Origin: Patiria pectinifera
Taxonomy: Eukaryota > Echinodermata > Asteroidea > Valvatida > Asterinidae
Length of the DNA: 64,000 nt
Assembly: GCA_029964075.1 (NCBI GenBank)
Contig: CM057149.1
Location: 11,356,465-11,420,464 of the forward strand
Direction of reading: 5' to 3'
How positions within the stretch are numbered: the first letter of the stretch is position 1; every line of letters starts with the position of its first letter. The notes under the pieces were generated by a model. It was given only the letters and a program-made list of their open reading frames with translations. It ran no database searches and had not been told where the DNA came from. Both the position numbers and the translations under genes were made by a program. Below are positions 11,676 through 24,700 of the stretch, piece by piece.

Positions 11676-13448
11676 AAAAATGAAGACCACTGACTGATGA
11701 GGGAATTGCTTTACTGAGATTGATGAGCCTGCCTCAAGACATCGTCAGGGCTCCAACAGCTTCATCAAACAGAAACATGAGGAACCGGAAGCAGGGAGGA
11801 GGACCGACAGATGAACGGATGACCTGCTTGCTGGGCTTCCCATTACTGACTATCAGGTTTGTGTACATGTAGCCTACTTAAACAGAAACAATCAAGAACT
11901 AATCAAAATGGGCGATCTGGCGCTCTTCTATGTTCTTCCACAAACAACGAGTTCTGGTAGCGGGGCTTTGCTTTGTGGGGTTATTCAATGTTGTCTTTCC
12001 CCTTTCTAGCCCTGGCACAATTACAGCTCAATAAATCAAATGTTTTCTTTCGTCATTGAATCCTTTCAGAAAAATGAGGACCACTGACTGATGAGGGAAT
12101 TGCTCTACTGTGATTGATGAGCCTGCCTCAAGACATCGCCAGGGCTCCAACAGCCTCATCAAACAGAAACATGAGGAACTGGAAGCAGGGAGGAGGACCG
12201 ACAGATGAACGGATGACCTGCTTGCTGGGCTTCCCATTACTGACTATCAGGTTTGTGTACATGTAGCCTGCTTAAACAGAAACAATCAAGAACTAATCAA
12301 AATGGGCGATCTGGCGCTCTTCTATGTTCTTCCACAAACAATGAGTTTTGGTAGCGGGCTTTGCTTTGTGGGATTAATTCAGTGTTTTCTTTCCCCTTTC
12401 TAGCCCTGGCACAATTACAGCTCAATAAATCAAATGTTTTCTTTCGTCATTGAATCCTTTCAGAAAAATGAGGACCACTGACTGATGAGGGAATTGCTCT
12501 ACTGGGATTGATGAGCCTGCCTCAAGACATCGCCAAGGCTCCAACAGCCTCATCACACAGAAACATGAGGAACCGGAAGCGGGGAGGAGGACCGACAGAT
12601 GAACGGATGACCTGCTTGCTGGGCTTCCCATTCCTGATTATTAGGTTAGTTTATATTTAGGCCTCCTCTTAACAGGAACAATCAAGTCACAGAACTAATT
12701 TAAATTGGCGATCTGACTGTGTTATTATGTCCGTCCACAAACGAGTTCTGGTAGCAGGGCTTTGCTTTTTGGAGTTAATTCAATGTTTTCTTTCTCCTTT
12801 CGAGCCCTGGCACGAATACAGCTCAATAATTCAAATGTTTTCTTTCGTCATTGAATCCTTTCAGAAAAATGAGGACCACTGACTGATAAGGGAATTGCTT
12901 TACTGAGATTGATGAGCCTACCTCAAGATATCGTCAGGGCTCCAACAGCCTTATCACACAGAAACTCGAGGAACCGGAAGCGGGGAGGAGGACCGACAGA
13001 TGAACGGATGACCTGCTTGCTGGGCTTCCCATTACTTACTATCAGGTTTGTGTACATGTAGGCCTCCTCTTAACAGGAACAATCAAGTCACAGAACTAAT
13101 TGAAATAAGCGATCTGACTGTGTTATTATGTCCGTCCACAAACGAGTTCTGGTAGCAGGGCTTTGCTTTGTGGGGTTAATTCAATGTTTTCCCCTTTCGA
13201 GCCGTGGCACGAATACAGCTCAATAAGTCAAATATTTCCTTTCGTTATTTGAATCCTTTCAGCAAAGTGAGGACCACTGACTGATGAGGGAATTGCTCTA
13301 CTGAGATGAGGATGAGCCTGCCTCAAGACATCGTCAGGGCTCCAACAGCCTCATTAAACAGAAACCCGAGGAACCGAAAGCAGGGAGGAGGACCGACAGT
13401 TCTGAACGGATGTCTTGCTTGCTGGGCTTCCCATTACTTATTCTTGAG
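11676..13448 (+). repeat. tandem array, ~394-401-bp unit (exon-like block plus spacer)
   Basis: The anchor CTCCAACAGC occurs at 11391, 11751, 12145, 12539, 12940 and 13340, giving spacings of 360, 394, 394, 401 and 400 bp; a related copy sits at 15537. The exon-like half is better conserved than the spacer. The minus strand carries two near-identical 69-codon open frames (12237-12028 and 12631-12422). These coincide with repeat copies and I judge them a by-product of the repeat. Confidence 0.9.
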
Positions 13449-13530
13449 GTTAGTTTTTAGTTACATGTACCTAAAGAATAAGCAAAAACAAGTGATCAAC
13501 ATGGGTGATTTGGCGCTCTTCGATGTTCTC

Positions 13531-13571
13531 CCACAAATCAAGAGTGCTGGTATTTGGGCACTGCTTTGTGG
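13531..13571 (+). other. intronic hairpin, best-formed member of a repeated set
   Basis: CCACAAA at 13531 pairs with TTTGTGG at 13565, and AGTGC pairs with GCACT inside, leaving an asymmetric internal loop and a loop of about ten bases. Related hairpins with the same outer CCACAAA/TTTGTGG stem sit in the other spacers at 11938-11978, 12332-12371 and 13136-13173. The spacer at 15701-15727 uses a different stem, CACAAC/GTTGTG. The copy near 12732 has one mismatch, and the first spacer (near 11590) has lost the 3' arm. This resembles one arm of an H/ACA-type RNA, but no H or ACA box is convincing. Confidence 0.45.
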
Positions 13572-13689
13572 GGTTAATTCGAACATTTCTCCCCCTCTTG
13601 CTCTGTTACTTGTTAACTTTACTGAGATACCTATACCTGAAATATTTGACAACGAATATAACGAAAATTGAAGAAATAAAGTCAAATGT

Positions 13690-15620
13690 GTGTAAAAAAA
13701 AACATTGCAGTGAAAATCAAATCATGAGCGGATTTTCTTCTCTCAGAAGTGCTTCTCCGTTTCCAACAAGTGGCTGAGAAAATGATGAAATTTACGCGGA
13801 AAATAACTGAAATCTGTGTTGTTTTTACCTTTACTGCGGTACCTACCCGAAATATTTGACTAAACGCGTGTGACGAAACGTGGAAACAAAAATCAGATCG
13901 GTCCAAATTAAATTACAACGAAATCACATAGTACGTAGAGTTTCTTCTCGCAGCACGGCACTCTGTTTCTACAGGTAGCTACAGAAAAATTACGAAAATT
14001 ACACCGAAAATCAACGCGGCATATAAGTGAAGTGACGAAACATAGTTTACACGGCTAAAAAATCGCAGCGTTAGTGAGAGAAATAATACTTGATATCAGT
14101 GTTATTTTTCTTACCTACAAAGTAAAAAAATTCGATTGCGGAAGAACGAAATTAAAGAGACGAAAATTACGGTAAAAAGATTAACAGCGGCAGCGAAAGA
14201 AATAAATATTTGAAAATCGGTAATTTTCTAAGCTTCCATATAGGCCCTATGCCGTGCAAAAATTTGCTAAGGAAAAAATGACCGAAATAATGTCAACCAA
14301 AAAATTTCAAATTATAATCGGCAGCCACTTCTGGTACGGTACTACATTGCTTAAAAAAGTTGGAAAGCGAATTTTGGTAAACGGTGGGGAAAATGACTGA
14401 ATTTCAAAGAAAATGACTGAATTTCAATTAAAGCAGCATGTTAATGGCATTCCCCCAAGTTCTAGGCCTACACCACATCTTTTAAGTATTATTCGTCATG
14501 GAAAATAACTGCAATTTGTGACATTGTCAAGAAGTTTGCCTTCAAAAAGACCAGAAATAGCCATGTTATACATGTGAAAGGGTACAACTTAAGTGTAATC
14601 AACAAAGCGATAGGGAAAATGGCTGTATAAGACATGCGACATATTTAATTTACTATCGCATGCAACATTTCTTCGTGTTTTTGTAAAGGTTTAAACGTAA
14701 TCTACATCATTTATGTGAGTCCGATTTGGAAAGATCGGCAGGGATACATGATACATAAAGATACATAAAGAATTATATTCTATTCTTTCATCAAGTATAT
14801 ATTTCTCCTTTGAGTTACTCATTTGATTGTCTTACTTTGACCTTTGATAACGTATAAGGCCGACAGTGCTGTTTTATTGAAGGGGAGAACACGAAAACCA
14901 TAACGGAAAAAAGCGTTGCAGTAGTTAAAGAGATCGGTCTAATATAGACTTTCACGATCAAATCTTTGTGGGCTACGAGTATACCGTACTTAACGTAAAT
15001 TTCAAAAGAAAGCATTTCAAGATATGCGACAGGTTTAGAGTAACATAGAAAACTACTATTTCCTTGTTGATTTTAGCCTACGTGTAACCCTCCTTCCGTA
15101 TAGTACTATGTTCAATGTAAGTCCGATTTGGAAGGGATTAGCAAGGATTAAGATGGCATTTTGTCATCTTAATGTCACGTGAATTTCTTTTAATGGTTGT
15201 TTATAGTGTGCGAGTTTCCAAAGCAACCTGCCATTATCAGCGTCGGCACTATGACAGAGTAATCGTGTCTGTTTTAAAAAGGAAATAATGGAAACATGGG
15301 TAGAATCGTTTGGTTTCCATGGGGTCCTACCCATGACCTGGTTATAGGTAGGCTTAGACATAATTATTGGCTACATTTGCAATGTTTCACTTCAGTAGCA
15401 AATGGGGTAGGCCCAGTGTTTTCGTACGGCTGTCCACTTAGGAAAGAGTTGCATCTTTCATCAAAGAAACTTCCTGATGATCTACAGACTGGATGAGCTA
15501 GGCTGCTTTGTCTGGACGAAAATGAACCCTGCAAGGCTCCAACAGCCTCATCACACAGAAACTCGAGGAAGCAGGAGGGAGGACCAACGGATGACCTGCT
15601 TGCTGGGCTTCCCATTACTG
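13690..15620 (+). repeat. segmental duplication, copy 2, enlarged
   Basis: Second copy of the 10435-11470 block, expanded by inserted AT-rich DNA between 14600 and 15200. It includes an internal repeat of the TTCTTCTC(G/T)CAG type at 13735 and 13945. No coding frame is supported. It separates the main tandem exon array from the last three exon-like blocks. Confidence 0.65.
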
Positions 15621-16315
15621 ATTCTTGAAGTTAGTTTACATGTAGCTTCCTCTTAGTCACAGAACTCAAAATTGGTGATTGGCGCTTTTCTGTGTTCTTC
15701 CACAACGAGTGCTGGTATAGCGTTGTGTTGCTTTGGGGGGTAAAAATCGAAGTTTTCTTTCTCCTTGCACATATTTCTTAATAATATTTTAGATTTTTTT
15801 TCTTCGTCATTTGAATCCTTGTAGAGAAATGAGGACCACTGACTGATGAGAGAATTGTCTTACTGAGATGAGGATGAGCCTGCCTCAAGCCATCGTAAGC
15901 TGGGAGGACCGACGATGGACTGACATCGCCTGCTGGCCTGGCCATTACTATTTCTTGAGGTGAGTTTACTTTGAAAACGAAAAAAGACCAGGGTATGAGG
16001 ATTATAATTTGTTATTCCTCTGATTGTAGTTTGTCCCTCCTACAAAATCCACAGTGCTTGATTTCCAAATATATGTATTTTTTTTTTAATTTGCTTGCTT
16101 ATTTTGTCATGTTTAGGACATGAGGACCACCAAGCTTGGACGAGACTGGACAATGACGAAGCTGCTCTACTGGACAAGGATGCCTTCATCGGAAACTTGA
16201 GTTAAAAAAACTAGCTTGCATAATATGAAATGATAAATCAGACTGCATAATGCAACGTCATTAATGTTATACACTAAGGCAACAACACTTAAATAAAATG
16301 AAAAGTAAGTTTGAT

Positions 16316-18744
16316 TTCATTAAATTATTTATGCCTCTACAATAATCTTAAACCGGATACTGCAACAGACAGTTAACAATGGACAATAATGGAAACATGC
16401 TGAAAAATTATTGTAAGGGTAATGATTTGTCACTGGCTTTTTAGCAGTGACATGTCTGGTAGAAGGGATGTTCATTTGATGTGTCCTGGGTCATCCAACA
16501 TTATTAAATCAATAAGTTAATAATTTCATCCTCCTTACCTTTAATGCATTCAATTGGATCTTCTCGGTAAATTATAAACGAGGTCTCGCCTAAGGCTTTC
16601 TATTTGCTTTTTGTTTAGTTGACAGTGGAGAACTTTGCTATATAAATTTAATTTGATATTGAAAGTGCATTTTTAAGAAAACCAATTTAAGTCATAAGAA
16701 TTTTGAAAGATTTCAAAAAGGATATAATTTATTGTTTAAAAACTGAAGAAATGTAACAAACTTTATTTAAATTTAACGTCTTTAACGAGACGTCGGTTTA
16801 ACTAAAACGTGACTTTCTTTCCATTGTATATTTATTAGAAAACACAAGAATGTTTAATTTTTAGGAAAATTTAAAGAATAAACTGTTCAGGAATAAACTG
16901 TTCACATGTGAAAATTCAGTTTTCACGGCGCGAAACTTCTATCCATCAAAATGCATTGCAACAGGTATAAGTGACACTCAAATTACATTTGTGTTTGTCC
17001 TTTTGTGATTTATTTCATTGCACTTTTTTTACTTGTTATATTTTTTACTTCGTACGCACAGCACAATTGTTTTTCTTGGTGGTTTTGCATGTCTTTTCAT
17101 TTTCTTACTAATAATTAACTAACCTCACAAAAGGATAAACGCAATATACATGTATATCGAGTGTTGACTTGCCTCGCATCAAATATTTTTTTCACATAAT
17201 AGCTAAATTAGCCAAATATAGTCCTGAAATGTTTCAAAATTACCTAGGAAATTTTTTTGGACGGGGGAATTCCCAAGTTTTATCTTCCCTTTTTAAAATC
17301 TTATTCACAAAATGGCGAATTACAAAATCCTGGCTTTACAGTGCACAGTCATGTATAGTCGTTGCTTATGTAATAATCATCTATGATATTAATGATATTA
17401 TAAAGTGATTGTTAATTTCTCAAATTTATTGGCCTTCTGCCCAACTTTTTCCCTCATTTGGAATCTTTTGTATTTGTTTGTATGAATTGGTTTAAACATT
17501 TGTATGTCAATAAGACTAAGGAATTAAACAAAAGCAATAAAACTTGAAAGATATGAGACACTTGATCTCCTTGGAAAGTTGTCAGTATTTTGCCAATTTT
17601 TGTTTCAGTTGTTGGCGGGGGAGGTCAAGCTACTACAAAAGCAACGAAACCCAGCTGAAATGACGTTTTATTATTTATGGGCGATTGGGTGCGGGGTGCG
17701 CGCATAAAAGCACGTCAGGGAATTTAAAATAATTAGGTGTTTTTGTAAGGGAAATCTTTACTCTTGAACGGAAATAAAAAAAATCTCCTAGGCTTCTAGG
17801 TTCTACCTTTTAAGATTGTCCAATAAAGACCCGAATTTGCATACGCCGGCCAAGTCACAATTTGCATGCCCCCATGGGCTTTTAAAAAGAACTTTGGCAA
17901 ATGGGAAAGACACTTTGGAAACATCCAATCAGTTTGAATATGCTTCATGAATTTCTGAATAAACGAGCCCATTTTTAAACAGTATTTAATTACTATTATT
18001 TTTCGATGTGGTGGTGGGAAGGGGGTGGCGGGGGGGGGGGGAGGTAGACAAAAGATATATCAGAAGTGGCGCAATAAAACCGACAGCGGGTGCAATCATT
18101 TTGATTAAGGTTTCAAAAATTTACGCGAGTCGTTAATTTGCATAAAAAGTTCCCCCACAATTTTTTTGGTAAAAAACGAGACTGTCTAGTTTAAAAATCG
18201 GTGGAATCGTGCGGGTAACCGAGGATCATCTCCCTAGCTTATTATCTTAGAGCAGAATTGATAAAATTAGGGTCCAAAAATGGGTCCTATTTGCACGAGA
18301 AAATGTAGGGATGCCATTGGTAACTTTGGCAGTATGCAGGCTCAGCATTACCGGCAGGGTTCAACCCCATTACGGACACACTCTCGCAAACTGTGGTTCG
18401 GCAGCTTTCTATACAAAAACCTCGTTGGATCGGGGTTTTGTGCGTAAACCTTATCAGTCAGCCGATCACGCTAAATTGACTTTGCCAAACCGCAAGTCCC
18501 ATCGCAAGGAATAAGTTAACCGGACCATTTTTTTCCAAGAGTGTGTCTCTAATGTATGAAACCAGTTTTTGTTGAAATTGGCCGGGAAAACCTATATTAA
18601 GCGATCTTTTTCTCAGTTCCTAGTTAATTAAACCAATGACCAATAACAAAACATTAACATGTCGGTGTGGACTCTTGCCAACATCGAGCTAGACTGAGAG
18701 GAGTATGAACACTGATTATTGGAAGTTCTCCAAGTTAAATAATG
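16316..18744. other. no gene recognised
   Basis: AT-rich spacer between the candidate RNA gene and the 3' end of the cyclic-nucleotide-binding gene. Contains a G-rich run near 18020-18040. Short open frames have no domain signal. Confidence 0.55.
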
Positions 18745-21700
18745 CTAGAACGAGTGACTTAGTTTATTCAATGCCGCCCTCTCTGACCGAAGTTTGTTGA
18801 CTGTTTTCCGCAGCGTGGCGTCCCGATAATGTTTCCATGTGAGCTCTTTCTCGAAGTTGCCCTGGAGTTCGTCTACGCTGCCATACGGTGTAACCTGTCG
18901 CAAAGAATGACACGGTATAAGCTAAATTATGACATGCACACACTACTGGCACAGATAACCTGGAGTACGAGTACATTTTCATTTAGGTATATTTAAGTAG
19001 CGTTCCCATGCTCTTCAACAAATTCCAGTTTTTTCTTCAATTAATAAATGTTCAACTCCCAGGTTACAACCCAACCCCCCCTTGTTTGGACGTCTAAAAC
19101 CCTCTGAAAAGAAGATTCTTATTTTGGAAACGTATCCACTTTGGCTCCCCGTCCGTACATTATCGATACCGACTGTGGGGACGGAACTTCACTCTCACTC
19201 CCCGCCCTGCAAACAAGGCGCTAGGGAGAGCTGATGGTTGCAGACCAGTAAATCGGACCGAAATTGCCTATATCTTCAGTATTTGAGCATGCTGTGGGCC
19301 ATGAACTTGAGGGTTTGTAAAAAAATACGGGTGGAAGCCGTGCATAGGACTGTGAGCTTGTAGTTCCGTTCAATTTGGATGAAATTGGGGCCCTTAAAGC
19401 GCTCTATTTTGCAATGGAGTATAGGCATAGTTTTTCAAAATGGCGATGGGCTTCAGGACTATTTTCAGGGGTGATCATCTTCGGATGGAAATTTCTCCTA
19501 AAAGTCATGAGTTAACCCCCAAAAAATTGAAAAGAAAATGAACGATGATGAAATAAGCTTTAATTTGATGTGTGTCTCGAACAGCTTGGAGAGTTGTGAG
19601 TATTTTCCCCGAATTTCTGAAGTGGGAGCATTTACCATTGGGGTCTATGGAAGTTTATTTACTGGTCTGCAATCTTGATGCCGCTTCACAGAATCTTGTA
19701 AAGGAAGTACTGATGGCATTATGGGTAGCTTATAATGGCCTTCGCATGCAGCTAGCGCGCTATGTAAGATAAAACGCAGCTGCGCATGTTGCATGCTACG
19801 TCACAGGTCACGGGGGGGGGGGGCGAGCGAAGGAGGGAACCAGCCTATGGCTTGGCGCGAGTTTGGAGTGGGAGTCTTTTGAGACACTTGGTGGCAGCAA
19901 ACACACGGGTACTTTTTTTATTGTTTACATCATTCCGATCATGCGCAAATTAGGTTAAGGATGCAGAACTGTAAGTAGGCCAGCGGGCCAAATCCCAATG
20001 TTTACTCCCTCTATTTCTTTGCATTAGAGCATTATGTGGACCTTGATCTTGAAGGTTTTTAAACAAGATGGGTGAAAGCCATGCAAAGGAATGCAAGTTC
20101 CTTTTATTTCTGTGAAATTCGGATGAAATTAGGCCCTGCAATTGTTCTAATTTGCAGTGGAGCTAAGGCATCATTTTTTCAAAATGGCGATGGGCCACAG
20201 GACTACTTTAGGGGTGATCATGGAATTTCCCCTAACGTCATCGGAATACGACTCAAAAATTGAACAGAAAACAAAAGATGATGAAATAAGCTTTAATTTG
20301 ATGGGTGTCTCACACTCATTGGAGAGTTGTGAGAATGATTAAAATAATTTTTGGAAGTATACTTCCAAAATTATTTTTAAAATTCTCACAACTCTCCAAT
20401 GAGTGTGAGACACCCATCAAATTAAAGCTACCACTGAGGTGTATGGGGGCCGATTTACAGGTCTGCAAACAATTGGCCTTATTCCCAATCGGGAACGAAT
20501 GAGGGCGCTGTCGCAATGCAATCCAATGTTATTGACATCAATTCTTTGCTTCAATTCAAAATTACATTTGTTTACAATATTAAACTTTAGATTGAAGTAA
20601 AAGCACTTAACTTCAGTAATAAACAAGATATTTTCAGCGTCCTGGCTCAAGAATAAGGCCAATTGAAAAGGTTTGGTGTGTTTGCTGCCACCATGCGTCT
20701 CGAAAGTCTCCATCATTGTCTTGCAGCCAATAATTCGAAATTGTAAATATATTAACAATTCTATAGTAATCAATCAATAGCTGAACATGAGAAGATTTTT
20801 TTTTTCGGTCGATGTCTCAAGTGACCACCTGTTGTATTGCTAGAAAATGGTAATTCAGAAAATAATATACTCTTTTCCGGGATGAAACTCGAAAATAGGT
20901 TAGGGACGCAAATCTAAATGTTTCACTTCCCCGCAAGCAAACTGCGAATCGTTTCAATTATCTTCAGTACCATCGACACAGCTGTCATTGTTATCATCCC
21001 CAACTATCATCGCTTGTCAACGTCGAGTTTCGAAACCAGCCGGTTCTTTTCAGAACCACACATCTTCTCAAAAGAGATTCTTCCACACGGTGTTACCGCA
21101 TACCCCTCACAAGTTTAAACTTCCGCCACGAACAGTTTCAAATCTTACTTATCATTAATGTCGTCGTCAATCACGGTCAGCATCATTGTTATCATCAATA
21201 ATTATCGCGTCCTCACTGTCGTCATTGTCATTCCCGTACTGTCCTCATCATTCTCGTCATCAAGAGTCACCGCCATTGCCAAAAAGCTTCGATATCGGTG
21301 TCGCCGTTAACCAACCACCAACTGTTCCCCTATTCACTACACCTCTCCCGCATTTTTAAATTCACTTTCAAAAGCTAAAAGACAAAGGAACATTGTTATC
21401 CAACAACAAACCTTTAATCTGATTTGATGGATGAGGTGCTCCGGCGCGTGTTCAAGAAAAAACTGCTTGGAGATGACCACACATTCCGCTCCATTACTTA
21501 TCAGACTCACACTGGGCTGATCACTGAACATGAGCTCCGATAATCCCTGTCGATAAAAGCAATTCCAACACTCTTCACGTTTACTTCGGAAATCAAATCA
21601 GTCTCAGCACCAATATTTGATCTTTTCACACTCCGCAATTGGGCATGCACAGCCTCGATCTGGCAACTTTACACAATAAAAATAGCCGGTTCAGTGATCT

Positions 21701-24700
21701 GAACCCCGACACGGGAAACACTGAACCGGCTATATTTATTGTGTAATGCTGCCAGATCGAGGCTCTGCATGCCCATGGCGGAAGTGTAAAAAGACTGAAT
21801 TGGAGAAAAGTGTACAATTTCACGTACTCATACACTGGATTTAATTACTTCATGCATTGAATTCCAACGATATTATAATGGTATTTACGTACGAAAGTGC
21901 CTCCTTTGACCAGTATTCGGACACAGACAAATACAGGCGATGCATCTGAATCGTAGCTCGAAACTGGCTTAACCTGCACAGAGCGGAAAGTTTTGAATGA
22001 AAAAAAAAATCATCAGAAATTAATTATATAATGATTCTAATCCCTATAGCTACTTTCCTTTCGGTAAATAAGTTGACAGAAAAATTCGGAGAATGTTGTT
22101 TTCAATATTTATTGTAGCATTAATGTCCACGAATGTCTATGGCATTGACGGACTAAAAGACGAAAGAACTGGGTATGGCTTGTGGCTAAGGGGTTGCTAG
22201 GCGTGGTTGGACAAGCATTACATTCACTGTGTGGACTTCCGAACAAAAGATGTCCACATAAACCAGGTAGCAGTGACGTTGTGTGGACTTGCCCACGTCC
22301 ACACAAGGTTTTCCCTCTCTCTGGAAAACATAAAGGCTTTTTGGGTTAGGTTTATCTGTGGCAAAATGAAGAGAAACACTAAAGGGAATCATAGAAATAA
22401 ATTGGGTTGAAAGAGTTTTCACATGCAGTTGGAGAAAAATGATATTTGTCACTGGTTTTTCTTTTCAACACGAAAACAAAGGAATGTCCACACTAGGTAT
22501 GTAAAACAAGCATATGTGGGCGTGACTGGGCATGGCTGGGCGTTAGAACAATTAAGTGGAATAATGACAACTGGAAGGTTAGGGACGGGCACAAGTTGGG
22601 AAGCTTAGGCGGTTATAGGACAAGAGAGGGCAGCAAGATTTACAGTTTTACGTACTAGATGGGCGTTCAGATCATCTGCAAATGTGCGACGAGGTCCGTA
22701 GAGGGCCCTCTGGTGCTCATCTTCTGCAAAAAAAAAAATCATTATGAAAAACAACCCGTGATGCAATTAAGTAAAAAAAACAACAACTCGGCAATATCGA
22801 TTGAATTTCCCAAATAAATAGGCACAAAATCCTGCAATAATAAAAGTATATGGCATGTATTGGCTGTTCAAGTAGAAATAAACTCCCCAATCTAAAAACA
22901 AAACAAAACACACCCTTACCTACATCATCTGTTGCATCTTTCTGAAATGAAAGTAAAGGAAAATCCATGAGAAATGAGCAAACACTCCGTTATGGTTATT
23001 GTGTTTAAAGTGTGATTTGATTTATAAAGAAATGTCATGCAAAGGCAAGACACTTATTTGTTGGATGATACTGAATAAAATATTCAATAAAAATTGTTCA
23101 TCGAGATGTTTTATGCCCACTCAGTTCCTGCCCGACTTGCAGATATCGTATTCTTGGGGACCATGCCATTTGATTATTATTTAGGAATGAAAATATTTCT
23201 ATCCTAATCGAGGGTGTTGGAGATTGCATATTTTCAAGTAACAGACATAAATTATCTGCACAAAGTGTGGTTTTCACTGTATCTTTAACCTCTAGTTCAA
23301 GTGGTGTCTCTCTCTCATCTTTGGTGTTCCTCTTTCCATCTCTTCCTCTAAAATCTCCTTCATCTTCCGTTTTTATTGATGCCTGGATGATTCTTCTTAA
23401 CTCTTTAGTCTCCATCTCAGTCGTCTCCACGTCCGCGTGACCGTGCTCCCCGTGTGGTTCCCTCAGTAGCGGCAGGTCCAGCCCACGGTGAACCAGGGAT
23501 GGTCTGGTCCTTTGAAGGAGGCGCACCTTCTTGCGAAGGAACGAGTTCTCCTTCCTGACGAGCCTAGCTTCGTGACGGGATGGTGTAACGTAACGGGCGC
23601 CATGCTCGCAGCTGTTCAGGACTGCACTCAGTTTTGCTTGTAGGTACACATGACAGAAATATTATTTAGGAACATATTATGTGCTACTTTCTACTCCTCT
23701 TAAATGTATGAAAACTATTTGACATCCTCTTTGGGTTAATTTTATTAAAATGTGTACCTCTATAGACATTTAAAATCTCCCAGGTATTTTCTGACACCTG
23801 AGGGCGCTGTTGCTGTGACGTCATTTCAGGAGGGTACTGTTCAGTTTAGGGTTTTTCTGTTCAATGGGTAAACTCAAAAATTTGCGAGAAAAGTTTGCTC
23901 ATTGGCTTACTTTTATGTACTGACCCAACAACAAATCACCACAGAAAAGACAACTTCAGACAGCAAAATATTGGTTCACAACCCAATGCCCTATAGGTTT
24001 ATACACAAATTGCCTGGTTTGTTTGTCATCCAAACCGAAGGCGCATTGCAAATATCAAATATTTTTTGTTAAGTTTACCTGTCTTGGTTACATGCCTGGA
24101 GGAAGTCTTATCGGCGTTGGCCTTGCTGAGTCTCATCACGACCGAACAACTTCCCTGTCAAAGTAATTTTATATTATTTTAATCAGCAACGAAAACCTTG
24201 GAAAGAATTACTAAGGGAATTATATGTGCTTGGCCTGTTTTAAACAAGTATGGGGACCGGGGGGGGGGGGGGGCAAGGCCCAAGCCGAAGGCGTGTGACA
24301 TTATCCGCAACCAGGCCCCTAGCCGGTTTTAAACTTCCTTGTTTAAAATCGGCCAAGCTTTTATTCATTCCCATTCATAAATACATTTTCGGTCAAAAAT
24401 TCAAAATAAGTCAAAAATTGACAAAGTTGCAACGATTTTGTTCAACAATTTTTCTTCATGTTTTGTAAAACGCCCCTCTTGCCATGTCTATGGTATGAGC
24501 CTTGCGCGCGTATTGCTAGAAATCTCCTTATATGGAGATTGGCGCAGAACGCAGCGATGTTTTACCGGCGGTTTGAAAGCACCCACGTGACGGGCTCTCG
24601 ACCAATAGGCAGAGTTGTAATGACTCGAGTCAATGACTCGACTCGAGCCCGACTCTAGTCACAATTTTTGGTGACTCGACTCGACTCGAGTCCCTAAGGG

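Larger units (their letters stand above)
11244..16315 (+). ncRNA. candidate multi-exon non-coding RNA gene made of tandemly duplicated exons
   Basis: Exon-like blocks with AG before and GT after lie at about 11244-11497, 11676-11856, 12070-12250, 12464-12644, 12865-13045, 13263-13448, about 15400-15629, 15825-15959 and a terminal block from 16117 to an AATAAA at 16292. Four consecutive blocks are exactly 181 nt. Acceptors follow TTTCTTTCGTCATTGAATCC-type pyrimidine tracts; donors are GTTAGT, GTTTGT or GTGAGT. All three sense frames stop within the first 30 nt of each internal block, so the product is not a protein. The terminal block starts with the same ATGAGGACCAC as the internal ones. Spacers of 213-220 bp contain a short hairpin. 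What is seen: the repeat, the borders, the poly(A) signal. What is inferred: transcription and splicing. Alternative: a satellite with fortuitous AG/GT edges. Confidence 0.5.

Noticed and set aside
12028-12631. Two near-identical 69-codon minus-strand frames inside the tandem array
   Set aside because: They coincide with repeat units, are not kept open in the other copies, and lack any domain. They are a by-product of the repeat.
11244-13448. Box C/D snoRNA from TGATGA and CTGA words in the exon-like blocks
   Set aside because: The words occur but without the terminal stem or the spacing expected of a C/D RNA, and they lie in the exons rather than the spacers.
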